A DNA stretch of 64,000 nucleotides from Marinobacter litoralis (GTDB lineage: Bacteria; Pseudomonadota; Gammaproteobacteria; Pseudomonadales; Oleiphilaceae). Below the pieces are notes generated by a model. That model searched no databases, was not told where the DNA came from, and worked only from the letters and a program-made list of their open reading frames with translations. The stretch is from positions 62,001 through 126,000 of the forward strand of contig NZ_JAELVS010000001.1 in NCBI RefSeq assembly GCF_016427555.1. The letters run 5' to 3'. Within the stretch, counting starts at the first letter, position 1. Each line of letters begins with the position of its first letter. Made by a program: the position numbers and the translations under genes. Shown piece after piece: positions 1 to 9,548 of the stretch.

Positions 1-83
1 TTCTTCTGCTGCTCTTCAGCGGCAGTGATGCCCTTTTCAACGATGTCCTGAAGCTGCTCTTGGTAAGATTTAAGTTTGCCCAT
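1..83 (-). CDS. Truncated small helical protein (5' end only)
   Basis: Only the first 27 codons lie in the window; the gene runs off the left edge. The start is ATG at 83-81, preceded by a clear ribosome site AAGGAG about seven bases upstream on the minus strand. The visible peptide begins MGKLKSYQEQLQDIVEKGI and is rich in Lys, Glu and Gln, so it should be helical, perhaps a coiled coil. I do not recognise the family and give no function. The gene points away from the FN3 lipoprotein gene, with about 270 bases of A+T-richer DNA between them. Confidence 0.6.
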   Translation of the reverse strand, partial: MGKLKSYQEQLQDIVEKGITAAEEQQK

Positions 84-350
84 AATAACTCTCCTTGAGT
101 TGGTCTCTTTCGGCCCGGAAACCGGTAACCCCGGTGGCCTTGAGTAGATTTCATGTCTCAAGATACGGATAAAAATTAGAATGATCATACTAAAAGTGAT
201 TACACGGCCTTTACTAAATTGTCACTTGATCACTTCTTAACCACAGGCATAATCCTCAGCTGTTTTTCTGGCCCGTCTCCCTGTTGTATTCAGGCTCCAT
301 ACAAACCGATCAAAGGGGCATTCCTAACAGACCCCGTATGCGAGTGACTC

Positions 351-809
351 ATGAAATTATTGCCAACCACACTGCGCGCACCTGTGCGTGTTACCTCCAC
401 GCTGACACTACTGTTAGCTGCCTTGATTCTCACGGGCTGCCAGGACGGAGGCGAAAGTTCCGGCACACAGACCGAAACTGCTTACCAAGCCATAGACCCT
501 GGGGCAAAGCAGTCATTCGAGAATCAAGGCGCCGACAACACATCGCAGCCTAAGACGCTGGTCTGGAATGCGCCACTGACCCGCGAAGACGGCTCCTCGC
601 TGGCTCTGGGGCAAATTGCAGAATACAAAATCTACTACCGTATGAAGCACAAAGATCGATTCGAAGTGATTTCGGTGAAAGACGCCAGCACAACGAAATA
701 CCCGTTAGGAGCCATGCCCCCCGGTGCCTACGAGTTTGCCATCACCACCGTCGATGTTGATGGCCTGGAAAGCCGCCGCTCAGCGTCGGTCGAAGTCAAC
801 CTGATTTAA
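351..809 (+). CDS. Lipoprotein with fibronectin type III-like domain
   Basis: A 152-residue exported lipoprotein of unknown role. Residues 1-30 form a lipoprotein signal: basic start, hydrophobic stretch and the lipobox ILTGC with the lipidated Cys at 30. A Ser/Gly/Thr-rich linker follows. From about residue 63 to the end the pattern LVWNAPL, then AEYKIYYR, then GAYEFAITTVDVDGLES is that of one FN3 module. This fold usually binds proteins or sugars at the surface. No sorting-avoidance Asp follows the Cys at +2 (Gln is present), so outer-membrane location is expected. It is convergent with the DUF2782 gene. Confidence 0.75.
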   Translation: MKLLPTTLRAPVRVTSTLTLLLAALILTGCQDGGESSGTQTETAYQAIDPGAKQSFENQGADNTSQPKTLVWNAPLTREDGSSLALGQIAEYKIYYRMKHKDRFEVISVKDASTTKYPLGAMPPGAYEFAITTVDVDGLESRRSASVEVNLI

Positions 810-833
810 GCGGCGTGTACAAGAAAGGAATCG

Positions 834-1178
834 TTACCAGCGAAACAGCACCCAGCTGGGGACAAGGAGGTCCGAATCTGTATCCTGCACCCAACCACCG
901 CCATCGGCAGGTACCAGATAATATTCCGGCCCGACTTCGGGCACCACTTTGATCTCCATTAGCTGCCCGTTCACCCGGTATTCGTAGAAGACTTCACCAT
1001 CACCCGGGCGAATCACAATCTCGGTACCACCCGCCGGCGGCTGGTAGTCGGTGATCACCAGCGGCTCTTTCGGTGTTTCCACCGGCGTCGCATCCAAAGC
1101 CCCTTCGTCCTGAGCCATCAGCGGCACAGAGAAACAGCCCAACAACAGGGCGGAACAGGCGATTCGCTTCATTTTCAT
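834..1178 (-). CDS. DUF2782 family exported protein
   Basis: A small exported protein of 114 residues. Start chosen at ATG 1178, because it gives a normal signal peptide (MKMKRIACSALLLG, cleaved near LMAQ) and has a purine-rich GAGGG just upstream. A longer in-frame start at 1253 would add 25 non-signal residues. The core pattern TEIVIRPGDGEVFYEYRVNG followed by LMEIKVVP is that of DUF2782, a short gammaproteobacterial family of unknown function that often lies divergent from polA, as here. The two start codons are 98 bases apart, so they probably share a promoter region. Confidence 0.8.
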   Translation of the reverse strand: MKMKRIACSALLLGCFSVPLMAQDEGALDATPVETPKEPLVITDYQPPAGGTEIVIRPGDGEVFYEYRVNGQLMEIKVVPEVGPEYYLVPADGGGWVQDTDSDLLVPSWVLFRW

Positions 1179-1276
1179 GGTACCCTCTGACTCATCATCC
1201 AGGCTTTGAATTGCACTTACCTTTAGAGTTGCACAAGCCAACCCACGCTTCAATCAGAATCCGGATTTGCATCGAC

Positions 1277-4000
1277 ATGACAGAGAAAAAGACTCCCCCC
1301 GTGGTTCTGGTAGACGGTTCGTCCTATTTGTTCCGTGCCTACCACGCGCTCCCGCCACTGACTACCAGCAAGAACCACCCCACCGGTGCTATTAAAGGCG
1401 TGGTCAGCATGCTACGCCGACTGGACCAGGACTTCCCTGAATCCAAGGTAGTGGTTGTGTTTGATGCCAAGGGGAAAACCTTCCGTCACGAGATGTACGA
1501 AGAGTACAAGGCCAACCGCCCGCCGATGCCGGAAGACCTGGCCATGCAGATTGAGCCCATCCACGAGATTGTAAAGGCGATGGGCCTTCCGCTCCTGATT
1601 GTGCCCGGTGTCGAGGCCGACGATGTGATTGGCACGCTGGCCAATGAAGCCACCCGTAAAGGCATCGATGTGGTGGTGTCTACCGGCGATAAAGACATGG
1701 CGCAACTGGTGAGTGACCACGTCACCCTGATCAACACCATGACCGAAACCGCCATGGATCGAGACGGCGTGATCGAGAAATTCGGCGTAACGCCAGAGCA
1801 GATCATCGATTATCTTGCGCTGGTCGGCGACAAAGTGGACAACATTCCGGGCGTGAACAAGTGCGGCCCGAAAACGGCGGTGAAATGGCTGCAGGCCTAC
1901 AACGATCTGGACAACCTGATCGAGCACGCCAGCGAGATCAAAGGCAAGATCGGCGAATACCTGCGCGAAGCAATCGACACCCTGCCCCTGAGCCGTGAGC
2001 TGGCGACCATCCGGCTGGATGTGGATCTGGAATTTGGTCTGGAAGATTTGAAAGACCGCGAACAGAACGACGATGCGCTGCTGGAACTGTTTAAAGAATA
2101 CGAATTCCGCGGCTGGATTTCCGAGCTTGAAAACCGTGACAGCGACACGCCGGTAGCTGCAGAAGCCTCCGAACCGAAGCAAGCCATCGAAAGAACGTAT
2201 ACGGTCATCACCGAGCAAGCTGCGTTCGATGAATGGGTAAAACGCCTGAAAGCTGCGGATGCCTTTGCCTTCGACACCGAAACCACCAGCTTGCGCTATA
2301 TGGATGCCGAAATCGTCGGTGTCTCCTTCGCCATCGAACCGGGTGAGGCGGCATACGTACCGGTTGGCCACGACTACATGGGCGCGCCCAAACAGCTGGA
2401 TAGGGAAGATGTACTGGCCCAGCTTAAACCGCTTCTGGAGAACCCCAAGCAGGCGAAAATCGGCCAGAACCTGAAGTACGATAAAAACGTGCTGGCGAAT
2501 CACGGCATTCACCTTGATGGCATCGGCGACGACACAATGGTGAAGTCTTACGTGCTAAACTCTGTAGCTACTCGCCACGACATGGACAGCCTCGCCAAAG
2601 CTTATCTGGACGAAGACACCGTCAGTTTTGAGTCCATCGCAGGCAAAGGCGCGAAGCAGCTGACGTTCAACCAGATCGATCTTGAAAAAGCCGGCCCTTA
2701 CGCCGCCGAAGACGCAGACATCACTCTCCGTCTGCACCACGTTTTAAACCCCAAACTCAAAGAAACCGGCAAACTCGAATCCGTCTACCGGGACATCGAC
2801 CTGCCGCTGGTACCCGTGTTATCGCGCATGGAACAACGCGGCACGCTCATCAGCGCCAGCACGTTAAGACAGCACAGCCAGGAATTGGCCGAGCGCATGG
2901 CCGAGCTTGAGAAAGAAGCTCACGAGGTGGCTGGCGAAGCCTTCAACCTGGGTTCCCCCAAACAGCTGCAAGCGATTCTGTATGACAAACTGGGGCTCCG
3001 GGTCGTCAAGAAAACACCAAAAGGCGCGCCTTCCACCGCAGAGCCCGTGCTACAGGAACTTGCCCATGAGCATGAACTGCCCCGGCTGATTGTAGAACAC
3101 CGCAGCCTGAGCAAGCTCAAGTCTACTTACACCGACACCTTGCCCGAGCTGATCCATCACCGAACTGGCCGGGTGCATACCTCGTACCATCAGGCGGTGA
3201 CGGCTACAGGGCGGCTATCATCCTCAGAACCGAACCTGCAGAATATCCCCATTCGAACCCAGGAAGGCCGCCGGATTCGTCAGGCGTTCATCGCGCCGGA
3301 AGGCCATAAATTATTGGCTGCGGACTACTCCCAGATTGAACTGCGCATCATGGCGCACCTGTCTGGCGACAAAGGCCTGCTGAAGGCGTTCGAGCACGGC
3401 GAAGATATCCACAAGGCGACCGCCGCGGAAGTGTTCGGTGTAAGCCTGATTGAAGTGTCTTCCGACCAGCGTCGCAGCGCCAAGGCCATCAACTTCGGCC
3501 TGATCTACGGCATGTCCGCCTTTGGGTTGGCCCGCCAGCTGGGGGTAGAGCGGAAAGTGGCTCAGGAATACATCGACCGTTATTTCGAGCGCTATCCGGG
3601 CGTACTGCGTTACATGGACAACATCCGCAAACAAGCTCACGAAGACGGCTATGTGGAAACCCTGTACGGCCGCCGCCTGTACCTGCCAGAGATCAACGCC
3701 CGGAACAAACAGCTGCAACAGGCGGCCGAGCGCACCGCCATCAACGCACCGATGCAAGGCACGGCCGCCGACATCATCAAACGCGCAATGATTGATGTGG
3801 ACCAGTGGCTGTATGAAAACCACGCTGACGATGCCGTGATGACCATGCAGGTACACGACGAACTGATCATCGAAGTGCGTGAAGCCGCTGTGGAGAAAGT
3901 TCGAGAGGGCCTGGTACAGCGCATGTCTGCCGCCGCCAAGCTCGACGTTCCGCTGCTGGTGGAAGCCGGTGTCGGTGACAACTGGGATCAAGCCCACTAA
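1277..4000 (+). CDS. polA: DNA polymerase I
   Basis: A 907-residue DNA polymerase I (E. coli: 928), which removes RNA primers and fills gaps in replication and repair. Domains in order: a 5'-3' nuclease (about 1-290, with VVVFDAKGKTFRHEMY and GVEADDVIGTLA); a 3'-5' exonuclease (about 310-500) with the intact DTE at about 333 and YAAEDADITLRL, so proofreading should work; and the polymerase. Polymerase motif A is DYSQIELRIMAHLSGD near 682, motif B RRSAKAINFGLIYGMSAFG near 732, and motif C VHDELI near 858. The start is ATG 1277; an open frame extends upstream to 1073 but crosses the DUF2782 gene and has no conserved sequence. A hairpin terminator follows. Confidence 0.97.
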   Translation: MTEKKTPPVVLVDGSSYLFRAYHALPPLTTSKNHPTGAIKGVVSMLRRLDQDFPESKVVVVFDAKGKTFRHEMYEEYKANRPPMPEDLAMQIEPIHEIVKAMGLPLLIVPGVEADDVIGTLANEATRKGIDVVVSTGDKDMAQLVSDHVTLINTMTETAMDRDGVIEKFGVTPEQIIDYLALVGDKVDNIPGVNKCGPKTAVKWLQAYNDLDNLIEHASEIKGKIGEYLREAIDTLPLSRELATIRLDVDLEFGLEDLKDREQNDDALLELFKEYEFRGWISELENRDSDTPVAAEASEPKQAIERTYTVITEQAAFDEWVKRLKAADAFAFDTETTSLRYMDAEIVGVSFAIEPGEAAYVPVGHDYMGAPKQLDREDVLAQLKPLLENPKQAKIGQNLKYDKNVLANHGIHLDGIGDDTMVKSYVLNSVATRHDMDSLAKAYLDEDTVSFESIAGKGAKQLTFNQIDLEKAGPYAAEDADITLRLHHVLNPKLKETGKLESVYRDIDLPLVPVLSRMEQRGTLISASTLRQHSQELAERMAELEKEAHEVAGEAFNLGSPKQLQAILYDKLGLRVVKKTPKGAPSTAEPVLQELAHEHELPRLIVEHRSLSKLKSTYTDTLPELIHHRTGRVHTSYHQAVTATGRLSSSEPNLQNIPIRTQEGRRIRQAFIAPEGHKLLAADYSQIELRIMAHLSGDKGLLKAFEHGEDIHKATAAEVFGVSLIEVSSDQRRSAKAINFGLIYGMSAFGLARQLGVERKVAQEYIDRYFERYPGVLRYMDNIRKQAHEDGYVETLYGRRLYLPEINARNKQLQQAAERTAINAPMQGTAADIIKRAMIDVDQWLYENHADDAVMTMQVHDELIIEVREAAVEKVREGLVQRMSAAAKLDVPLLVEAGVGDNWDQAH

Positions 4001-4004
4001 CGCA

Positions 4005-4041
4005 AAACGCCCGGTGAGTCTCCTCAACCGGGCGTTTTTTA
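4005..4041. terminator. Intrinsic terminator between polA and the FadL-type gene
   Basis: ACGCCCGGT at 4007-4015 pairs with ACCGGGCGT at 4027-4035, followed by T6 on the plus strand and T4 on the minus strand. It sits between convergent genes and probably serves both. Confidence 0.85.
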
Positions 4042-4063
4042 TTGCGGTTAGCTAAGCGACGTA

Positions 4064-5524
4064 TTAGAACGCTTTGCTGACCTCGATCGCAGCGCTCCAG
4101 GCGCTGAGTTCGTATTCAGCTGTGTAGTAGCTTGGGTCTTCAACTCCTGGCGCGAGCTCAGCGACCTGACCAGGGTTACTGTGCTGGTAGTTACGCTCAG
4201 TGAACTTAGGATCATCTTTAAACAACAGAGTTCCTACCGCCACGTCGACAGCCCAGCCACTTTGTGCATCTTTCCATTGTGTACCTAGTGTCAGCCAATG
4301 ACGATCACTGGACGGGATACGGGCAGTCAGGTACTGGTCCACAGGAGATTCATCCCAAGCATAACCGGCTTTAAAGGCCCACTCTGGCGTTGCTTGCCAG
4401 ATACCACCCACATTCACCTGCCAAGTATTTTTCCACTTTTCGGTGATATGAGTAATCGGGTCGCCAACATTAGCCGATATTTTTCCTTTGCCACCTTCCC
4501 TGCTATAGATATCAAGTTCTTCAAACCGGCCCCAACGCGCGTATGTTGCGCCCGCTAGAAGGGTTACATCATCAGTCAGGTGGTGACGAACACCGAATGT
4601 GATCGCCTCGGGAATCGCCAGAGGAACTTCAACTTTTTCCGTAAGAGTTCTCGTCGCACCCGGGTTTCCAGGATCAGGTAAATTGCTAATTTCAGCATCA
4701 CCCTTTAGCTTTAATTCCGTACCCGTCTGAGCACTCAGGCCAAATTGCGTGCGCTCGTCCAGCTCATAAAGAAAGCCAACCCGGAAAGTAACGCCAACAT
4801 CATCACCCTCAATATCTGCATATGGATCTTGCATTCCAGCTACTTGCTGCTTAGCCACCGCATCTGCCTGCTGAGGAGTAAGACCATTCGCCATGCCGGC
4901 ATCAAAGGCAGCAGGATAAACTTGACCGGCCACATCTTGGAACTTAGTCAGGCGCCCCTCGGCATACATGATGTTCAGCCCAACGCCCATGGACAGACCT
5001 TTACCATTGTTCACAGACAGGGACGGAGTGAATGCAATAGCTTTCAGTTCAGTCTTATCGGCAAAGTAACGACCTTCAAAATTATCGTCATAATCGGCCG
5101 CAAGCCCATAAGGAGCATGAATACCAAAACCAACGTCGATGGACTCGTTAACTTCATGGGTTAAATAGAAGTTAGGCAGCACGGCCAAGTCCGCAATATC
5201 ACCGCCACGGTTACCATTTACCGGTACGTCAACACCTGGAACATTCCGGCGTGCTTCGGCACTCTTCGCTTCCGCATCAATATCCAAAACCGCCGCACCA
5301 AAAGAAATGTTGGTGCCAGACAGCTGGCTCATACCGGCCGGGTTGAAGAAAACAGTGGTCGCGTTTTCAGGGTTAGCGGCGGCGCCGGCGTTGGCGACAC
5401 CCATCTGGCTAGCGCTTTGCTCGTTCAATGAAAAACCACCAGCCATAACGGTTGCAGGGGCAGCAACAGCAGCCAAAGTGGCCATACGAATGGCTTTCAC
5501 GAGTACGTTGGTATTCTTGTCCAT
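4064..5524 (-). CDS. FadL-family outer membrane fatty acid/hydrocarbon channel
   Basis: A 486-residue outer-membrane beta-barrel of the FadL/TodX family, which lets long-chain fatty acids or other hydrophobic compounds cross the outer membrane. Signal peptide 1-28 ends at VMA; the mature protein begins GGFSLNEQSASQMGVANAG, a family hallmark, followed by the FFNPAGMSQL (NPA) motif of the plug. The rest is alternating barrel strands ending in a terminal Phe (EVSKAF), the usual signal for barrel insertion. A strong AAGGAG precedes the ATG. The substrate cannot be told from sequence. It stands alone between two terminators. Confidence 0.9.
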   Translation of the reverse strand: MDKNTNVLVKAIRMATLAAVAAPATVMAGGFSLNEQSASQMGVANAGAAANPENATTVFFNPAGMSQLSGTNISFGAAVLDIDAEAKSAEARRNVPGVDVPVNGNRGGDIADLAVLPNFYLTHEVNESIDVGFGIHAPYGLAADYDDNFEGRYFADKTELKAIAFTPSLSVNNGKGLSMGVGLNIMYAEGRLTKFQDVAGQVYPAAFDAGMANGLTPQQADAVAKQQVAGMQDPYADIEGDDVGVTFRVGFLYELDERTQFGLSAQTGTELKLKGDAEISNLPDPGNPGATRTLTEKVEVPLAIPEAITFGVRHHLTDDVTLLAGATYARWGRFEELDIYSREGGKGKISANVGDPITHITEKWKNTWQVNVGGIWQATPEWAFKAGYAWDESPVDQYLTARIPSSDRHWLTLGTQWKDAQSGWAVDVAVGTLLFKDDPKFTERNYQHSNPGQVAELAPGVEDPSYYTAEYELSAWSAAIEVSKAF

Positions 5525-5631
5525 GGTGTCTCCTTATTAGTTCGCGCGGAGTATACGCAGCAGTGGGTTCTGGCCTCAAATGCCATAACTACCTATTTGC
5601 AAAGCTAATTTATTTCTGCTGCGCCCAAAAC

Positions 5632-5661
5632 GCAAAAAGCCCCCAATCGGGGGCTTTTTGC
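5632..5661 (-). terminator. Terminator of the pilT-pilU unit
   Basis: A 13-base arm at 5632-5644 (GCAAAAAGCCCCC) pairs perfectly with 5649-5661 around a four-base loop. It lies ten bases past the pilU stop on the minus strand. Confidence 0.85.
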
Positions 5662-5670
5662 ACAACAAAT

Positions 5671-6792
5671 CTAGTCGTCCTGAATAGTCAGTTTATCAAC
5701 CGAGGAAGACAAGCTGTCAGCGCCCTTGGCGTCACTGCCCAGCTTGATCATCAAGCGCAGATCGTTGGCCGAATCCGCGTGTGCCAACGCATCTTCATAC
5801 GTGATCGAGCCTTCCGAATAAAGCTTATAAAGCGCCTGATCGAAGGTCTGCATGCCGCTTTCGTTAGATTTCGACATCAACTCTTTCAGCTTGTGCACCT
5901 CACCTTTTCGGATCATGTCGGCCACCAAAGGCGTGTTGATCAACACTTCAATAACCGCTTTCCGACCTTTGCCGTCTGGCGTTGGCACCAGCTGCTGCGC
6001 CACGATGGCTTTCAGGTTGAGCGACAAATCCATCCAGATCTGGTTGTGCTGTTCGGGCGGAAAGAACTGGATAATCCGGTCCAGAGCCTGGTTCGCATTG
6101 TTCGCGTGCAGCGTTGCCAAACACAGGTGACCGGTTTCGGCGAACTGCACCGAGTACTCCATGGTCTGGCGGGTACGCACCTCACCAATGAGAATGACAT
6201 CGGGCGCCTGCCGCAGCGTATTTTTCAGCGCGACTTCAAAGCTCTCGGTATCAATGCCCACCTCACGCTGGGTGACGATGCAGCCCTGGTGTTGATGAAT
6301 AAACTCGATCGGGTCTTCAATAGAGATGATGTGGCCCCGACTGTTCCGGTTGCGATGCCCCAGCATGGCGGCCAACGAGGTGGACTTACCGGTGCCGGTC
6401 GCACCCACAAACATGATCAGGCCTCGCTTGGTCATAGCCAGGTCCTTAATCACTTCCGGCAATGAAAGCTCATCAATTTGCGGAATCTTCACCTCAATGC
6501 GCCGCAATACCATGCCGCACAAATTGCGCTGAAAAAACGCACTGACACGGAACCGGCCGATGCCCCGGGCACTGATGGCAAAGTTACACTCATGGCTTTC
6601 GTCAAACTCGGCGCGTTGCTTGTCATTCATTGCGCCATAGACAAGCTCCCGGGTCTGTTCCGGCGTCAACGCATTTTTTGTGACCGGTAACACCTTACCG
6701 TTCACTTTCATGCTCGGTGGAACCCCCGCGGTGATAAAAAGATCCGAACCGCCTTTTTCCACCATGAGCCGCAACAGCTTTTCAAATTCCAT
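5671..6792 (-). CDS. pilU: Type IV pilus retraction ATPase PilU
   Basis: A 373-residue hexameric ATPase of the PilT/PilU type, acting at the inner-membrane base of type IV pili. Walker A GATGTGKST is at about 130-138, the Asp box is IISIEDPIEF, Walker B is VILIGEVRTRQTM, and the His box is ATLHANNANQALDRI. It differs from PilT by its acidic C-terminal tail and by MEFEKLLRLMV at the start, both PilU-like. In related bacteria PilU works with PilT to retract pili against load. It lies 37 bases downstream of pilT and is surely cotranscribed with it. Confidence 0.93.
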   Translation of the reverse strand: MEFEKLLRLMVEKGGSDLFITAGVPPSMKVNGKVLPVTKNALTPEQTRELVYGAMNDKQRAEFDESHECNFAISARGIGRFRVSAFFQRNLCGMVLRRIEVKIPQIDELSLPEVIKDLAMTKRGLIMFVGATGTGKSTSLAAMLGHRNRNSRGHIISIEDPIEFIHQHQGCIVTQREVGIDTESFEVALKNTLRQAPDVILIGEVRTRQTMEYSVQFAETGHLCLATLHANNANQALDRIIQFFPPEQHNQIWMDLSLNLKAIVAQQLVPTPDGKGRKAVIEVLINTPLVADMIRKGEVHKLKELMSKSNESGMQTFDQALYKLYSEGSITYEDALAHADSANDLRLMIKLGSDAKGADSLSSSVDKLTIQDD

Positions 6793-6829
6793 TTTTCGTA
6801 CCTATTGGTTTCAACATCATTGCCAACAC

Positions 6830-7864
6830 TTAAAAATTATCCGGAATCTTCGCCTTCATCCGGGCATCTTCACGGGAAATCAGCCCCTTCCTGAGCAAGC
6901 CTTCCAGACACTGATCCAGCGTTTGCATGCCAATCGAGCCACCGGTCTGAATCGACGAGTACATCTGCGCAATCTTGTCCTCACGAATCAGGTTCCGAAT
7001 GGCCGGGGTACCGATCATGATTTCGTGTGCCGCAATTCGGCCACCGCCCATTTTCTTCATCAGGGTCTGGGAGATAACCGCCTGCAACGACTCGGACAAC
7101 ATCGACCGAACCATGGATTTCTCTTCGGCCGGGAATACGTCTACCACCCGGTCGATGGTTTTGGCAGCCGAAGTGGTGTGCAGGGTGCCGAACACCAGGT
7201 GGCCGGTTTCTGCCGCAGTCAGTGCCAGGCGAATGGTTTCAAGGTCTCGAAGCTCGCCCACCAGAATGATGTCAGGGTCTTCCCGCAAGGCAGAGCGAAG
7301 GGCTTCGTTAAAGCCAAGTGTATCCCTGTGAACTTCCCGCTGGTTCACGAGGCACTTTTTCGACTCGTGAACAAATTCGATCGGATCTTCAATGGTCAGA
7401 ACGTGCTCGTAGCGGGTATCGTTGATGTAGTCCATCATCGCTGCCAACGTGGTCGATTTACCGGAACCGGTTGGCCCGGTTACCAACACCAGGCCACGAG
7501 GCACGGAAGCGATGTCCTTGAAAACCTGACCCATGCCCAAATCTTCCATGGTCAGTACTTTCGAGGGGATGGTCCGGAACACGGCACCGGCACCACGGTT
7601 CTGGTTAAAAGCGTTCACACGAAAACGAGCAACCCCCGGAACTTCGAACGAGAAGTCGGTTTCCAGAAATTCTTCGTAGTCCTTGCGCTGCTTGTCGTTC
7701 ATGATGTCGTAAATCAACCCGTGCACCTCTTTGTGCTCCATCGGAGGCAGGTTGATCCGGCGCACATCGCCATCGACACGAATCATGGGGGGAAGGCCTG
7801 CTGACAGGTGCAAATCCGACGCACCTTGTTTGGCCGAAAAGGCAAGCAGTTCAGTAATATCCAT
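6830..7864 (-). CDS. pilT: Type IV pilus retraction ATPase PilT
   Basis: A 344-residue retraction motor, the usual length of PilT. It begins MDITELLAFSAKQGASDLHLSAG. It has Walker A GPTGSGKST near 129-137, the Asp box VLTIEDPIEFVH, Walker B IILVGELRDLETI and the His box GTLHTTSAAKTIDRVVD. The AIRNLI segment of the C-terminal region, needed for retraction in other PilT proteins, is present. The ribosome site GAGGAT precedes the ATG. It is divergent from yggS, the classic arrangement in Pseudomonas and relatives. Expected functions are twitching motility and DNA uptake; comM (17774-19309) lies in the same window. Confidence 0.95.
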   Translation of the reverse strand: MDITELLAFSAKQGASDLHLSAGLPPMIRVDGDVRRINLPPMEHKEVHGLIYDIMNDKQRKDYEEFLETDFSFEVPGVARFRVNAFNQNRGAGAVFRTIPSKVLTMEDLGMGQVFKDIASVPRGLVLVTGPTGSGKSTTLAAMMDYINDTRYEHVLTIEDPIEFVHESKKCLVNQREVHRDTLGFNEALRSALREDPDIILVGELRDLETIRLALTAAETGHLVFGTLHTTSAAKTIDRVVDVFPAEEKSMVRSMLSESLQAVISQTLMKKMGGGRIAAHEIMIGTPAIRNLIREDKIAQMYSSIQTGGSIGMQTLDQCLEGLLRKGLISREDARMKAKIPDNF

Positions 7865-7916
7865 AGGGATCCTCGGAAGGCTTTTTCTTTTAATACAGAC
7901 GCGGCAAACTCACACT

Positions 7917-8618
7917 ATGAGCAGCATAGCAGACAACATCAGAAGCGTAACCCGACGCATACAAAAAGCAACAGAGCAGGCCGGCCGTAAGCCCGACAGT
8001 GTGCGGTTGTTGGCAGTTAGCAAAACTCGGCCGCCGGAAGACATTCGTGCCGCCGCCGAGGTTGGCCAAACGGCATTCGGCGAAAACTACCTGCAGGAAG
8101 CGCTGGACAAGATCGAGGCCCTTAAAGATCTGGACGCTCTGGAATGGCATTTCATTGGCCCGATCCAGTCCAACAAAACCCGGCAGATCGCTGAGTCTTT
8201 CGCGTGGGTGCACAGCGTGGATCGCCTGAAAATTGCCCGCCGGCTCAGCGAACAGCGCCCAAAGGCCCTCGGCCCACTGAACATCTGCCTGCAAGTGAAT
8301 GTAAACGATGAAGAGAGCAAATCCGGCTGCTCGTTGAGCGAACTACCGAAACTGGCCACAGCTGTCAGCGAACTACCCAACCTGACCCTGAGAGGACTGA
8401 TGGCCATCCCGGACCCAAACCAAAGCGAGGCCGATCTGAAAAACAGTTTCCGGAAACTGGCAAACGCACTGGCCCAACTCGACCAAAGCTTATCCGGTGC
8501 CCGGCAACTCGACACGTTGTCGATGGGCATGTCGAGCGACCTGGAGCCGGCTATCGAAGAAGGCGCCACCTGGGTTCGGGTTGGCTCGGCCCTGTTTGGA
8601 GCTCGCCTGGCCAAATAG
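7917..8618 (+). CDS. yggS: YggS/PLPBP family pyridoxal-phosphate homeostasis protein
   Basis: A 233-residue PLP-binding protein without known catalytic activity that keeps vitamin B6 and amino-acid pools in balance. The PLP lysine lies in VRLLAVSKTRP. Other family marks are FGENYLQEALDKI, WHFIGPIQSNK, GCSLSELPKL, LRGLMAIP and the phosphate-binding end LSMGMSSDLEPAIEEGATWVRVG. The ATG at 7917 gives the family length; an upstream open frame runs back into pilT and was not used. It starts the operon yggS-proC-yggT. Confidence 0.94.
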   Translation: MSSIADNIRSVTRRIQKATEQAGRKPDSVRLLAVSKTRPPEDIRAAAEVGQTAFGENYLQEALDKIEALKDLDALEWHFIGPIQSNKTRQIAESFAWVHSVDRLKIARRLSEQRPKALGPLNICLQVNVNDEESKSGCSLSELPKLATAVSELPNLTLRGLMAIPDPNQSEADLKNSFRKLANALAQLDQSLSGARQLDTLSMGMSSDLEPAIEEGATWVRVGSALFGARLAK

Positions 8619-8693
8619 TGCCTAAGCTGAATCCATGCGTTCCTGTTATCATCAGGAACATACCATTTACTGAGTAAGCACTTGGAGCGCACC

Positions 8694-9527
8694 TTGAGCA
8701 AATCACCCGTCATCTCGTTTATCGGCGCCGGCAATATGGCCAGCGCTATTATTGGGGGCATGCTGGATAACCACTTCGACGCCAACAATATGTGGGTTAG
8801 CGCACCCGATGACAGCCACTTGCAAGCTGTTCGAAACCAGTTTGGCGTGAGCGTCAGCACGAACAATCGCTACTGTGTGGAGCAAGCCGACATCGTCGTT
8901 CTCGCGGTAAAGCCCCAGGTTATGGCCGATGTCTGCCGCGACATTGCACCGGTGGTGCAGAATACCCGGCCACTGATTGTCTCCATTGCTGCCGGCCTGA
9001 CCGCCGACACCATTGACCAATGGCTGGGCGGCGGACTGCCGCTGGTTCGTGTGATGCCGAACACACCGTCACTCGTAGGCAAAGGCGCCGCCGGTCTGTT
9101 CGCTAACAACAAAGTGTCGGACGAACAAAAAACCATGGTACAAACGGTTTTCGAAAGCATCGGCACTGCGCTCTGGGTAGAGGACGAGAATCTGATTCAC
9201 GGCGTCACAGCCCTTTCGGGCAGCGGGCCGGCCTATTTTTTCCTGATGCTGGAAGCATTGGAAAGCGCTGCAACGGATGCCGGAATTGAACCGGCTACCG
9301 CCAGAAAGCTGGCCATCCAGACTATGGCAGGGGCCGCCGAAATGGCAGCACGCAGCGAGCATGAGCCCGCTCAACTGAAACGTAATGTGATGTCCCCGGG
9401 CGGCACCACCGAGCGGGCAATCAATACATTCGAAGACGGTGGCCTGCGTGATCTTGTGAAGAAAGCGTACGACGCCGCCTTCACTCGTTCGGAAGAAATG
9501 TCCAAAGAACTGGCCGACAAACAGTAA
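8694..9527 (+). CDS. proC: Pyrroline-5-carboxylate reductase
   Basis: The last enzyme of proline synthesis: NAD(P)H-dependent reduction of 1-pyrroline-5-carboxylate to proline. It has 277 residues. The dinucleotide-binding motif is ISFIGAGNMASAIIGG at the start. VVLAVKPQ, VRVMPNTPSLVGKGA and the signature MSPGGTTERAI with LVKKAYDAA follow. The start is taken as TTG 8694, because GGAG lies six bases before it; another TTG at 8684-region (8682) would swallow that ribosome site. It lies 75 bases after yggS and 21 before the YggT gene. Confidence 0.95.
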   Translation: MSKSPVISFIGAGNMASAIIGGMLDNHFDANNMWVSAPDDSHLQAVRNQFGVSVSTNNRYCVEQADIVVLAVKPQVMADVCRDIAPVVQNTRPLIVSIAAGLTADTIDQWLGGGLPLVRVMPNTPSLVGKGAAGLFANNKVSDEQKTMVQTVFESIGTALWVEDENLIHGVTALSGSGPAYFFLMLEALESAATDAGIEPATARKLAIQTMAGAAEMAARSEHEPAQLKRNVMSPGGTTERAINTFEDGGLRDLVKKAYDAAFTRSEEMSKELADKQ

Positions 9528-9548
9528 CCGTTACGGAGACACAGCTTC

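Noticed and set aside
194..237. AAGTGAT/ATCACTT inverted repeat upstream of the first lipoprotein gene
   Set aside because: Short, A+T-rich and with a 30-base spacer; no stronger than chance.
1412..2512. Long open frame on the minus strand inside polA
   Set aside because: It is antisense to the well-supported polymerase I nuclease domains, has no recognisable family pattern and no ribosome site; it is a by-product of codon bias in G+C-rich DNA.
5452..7804. Two long plus-strand open frames opposite pilU and pilT
   Set aside because: The minus-strand frames carry all ATPase motifs. The plus-strand translations are rich in His, Gln and Arg and show no family pattern.
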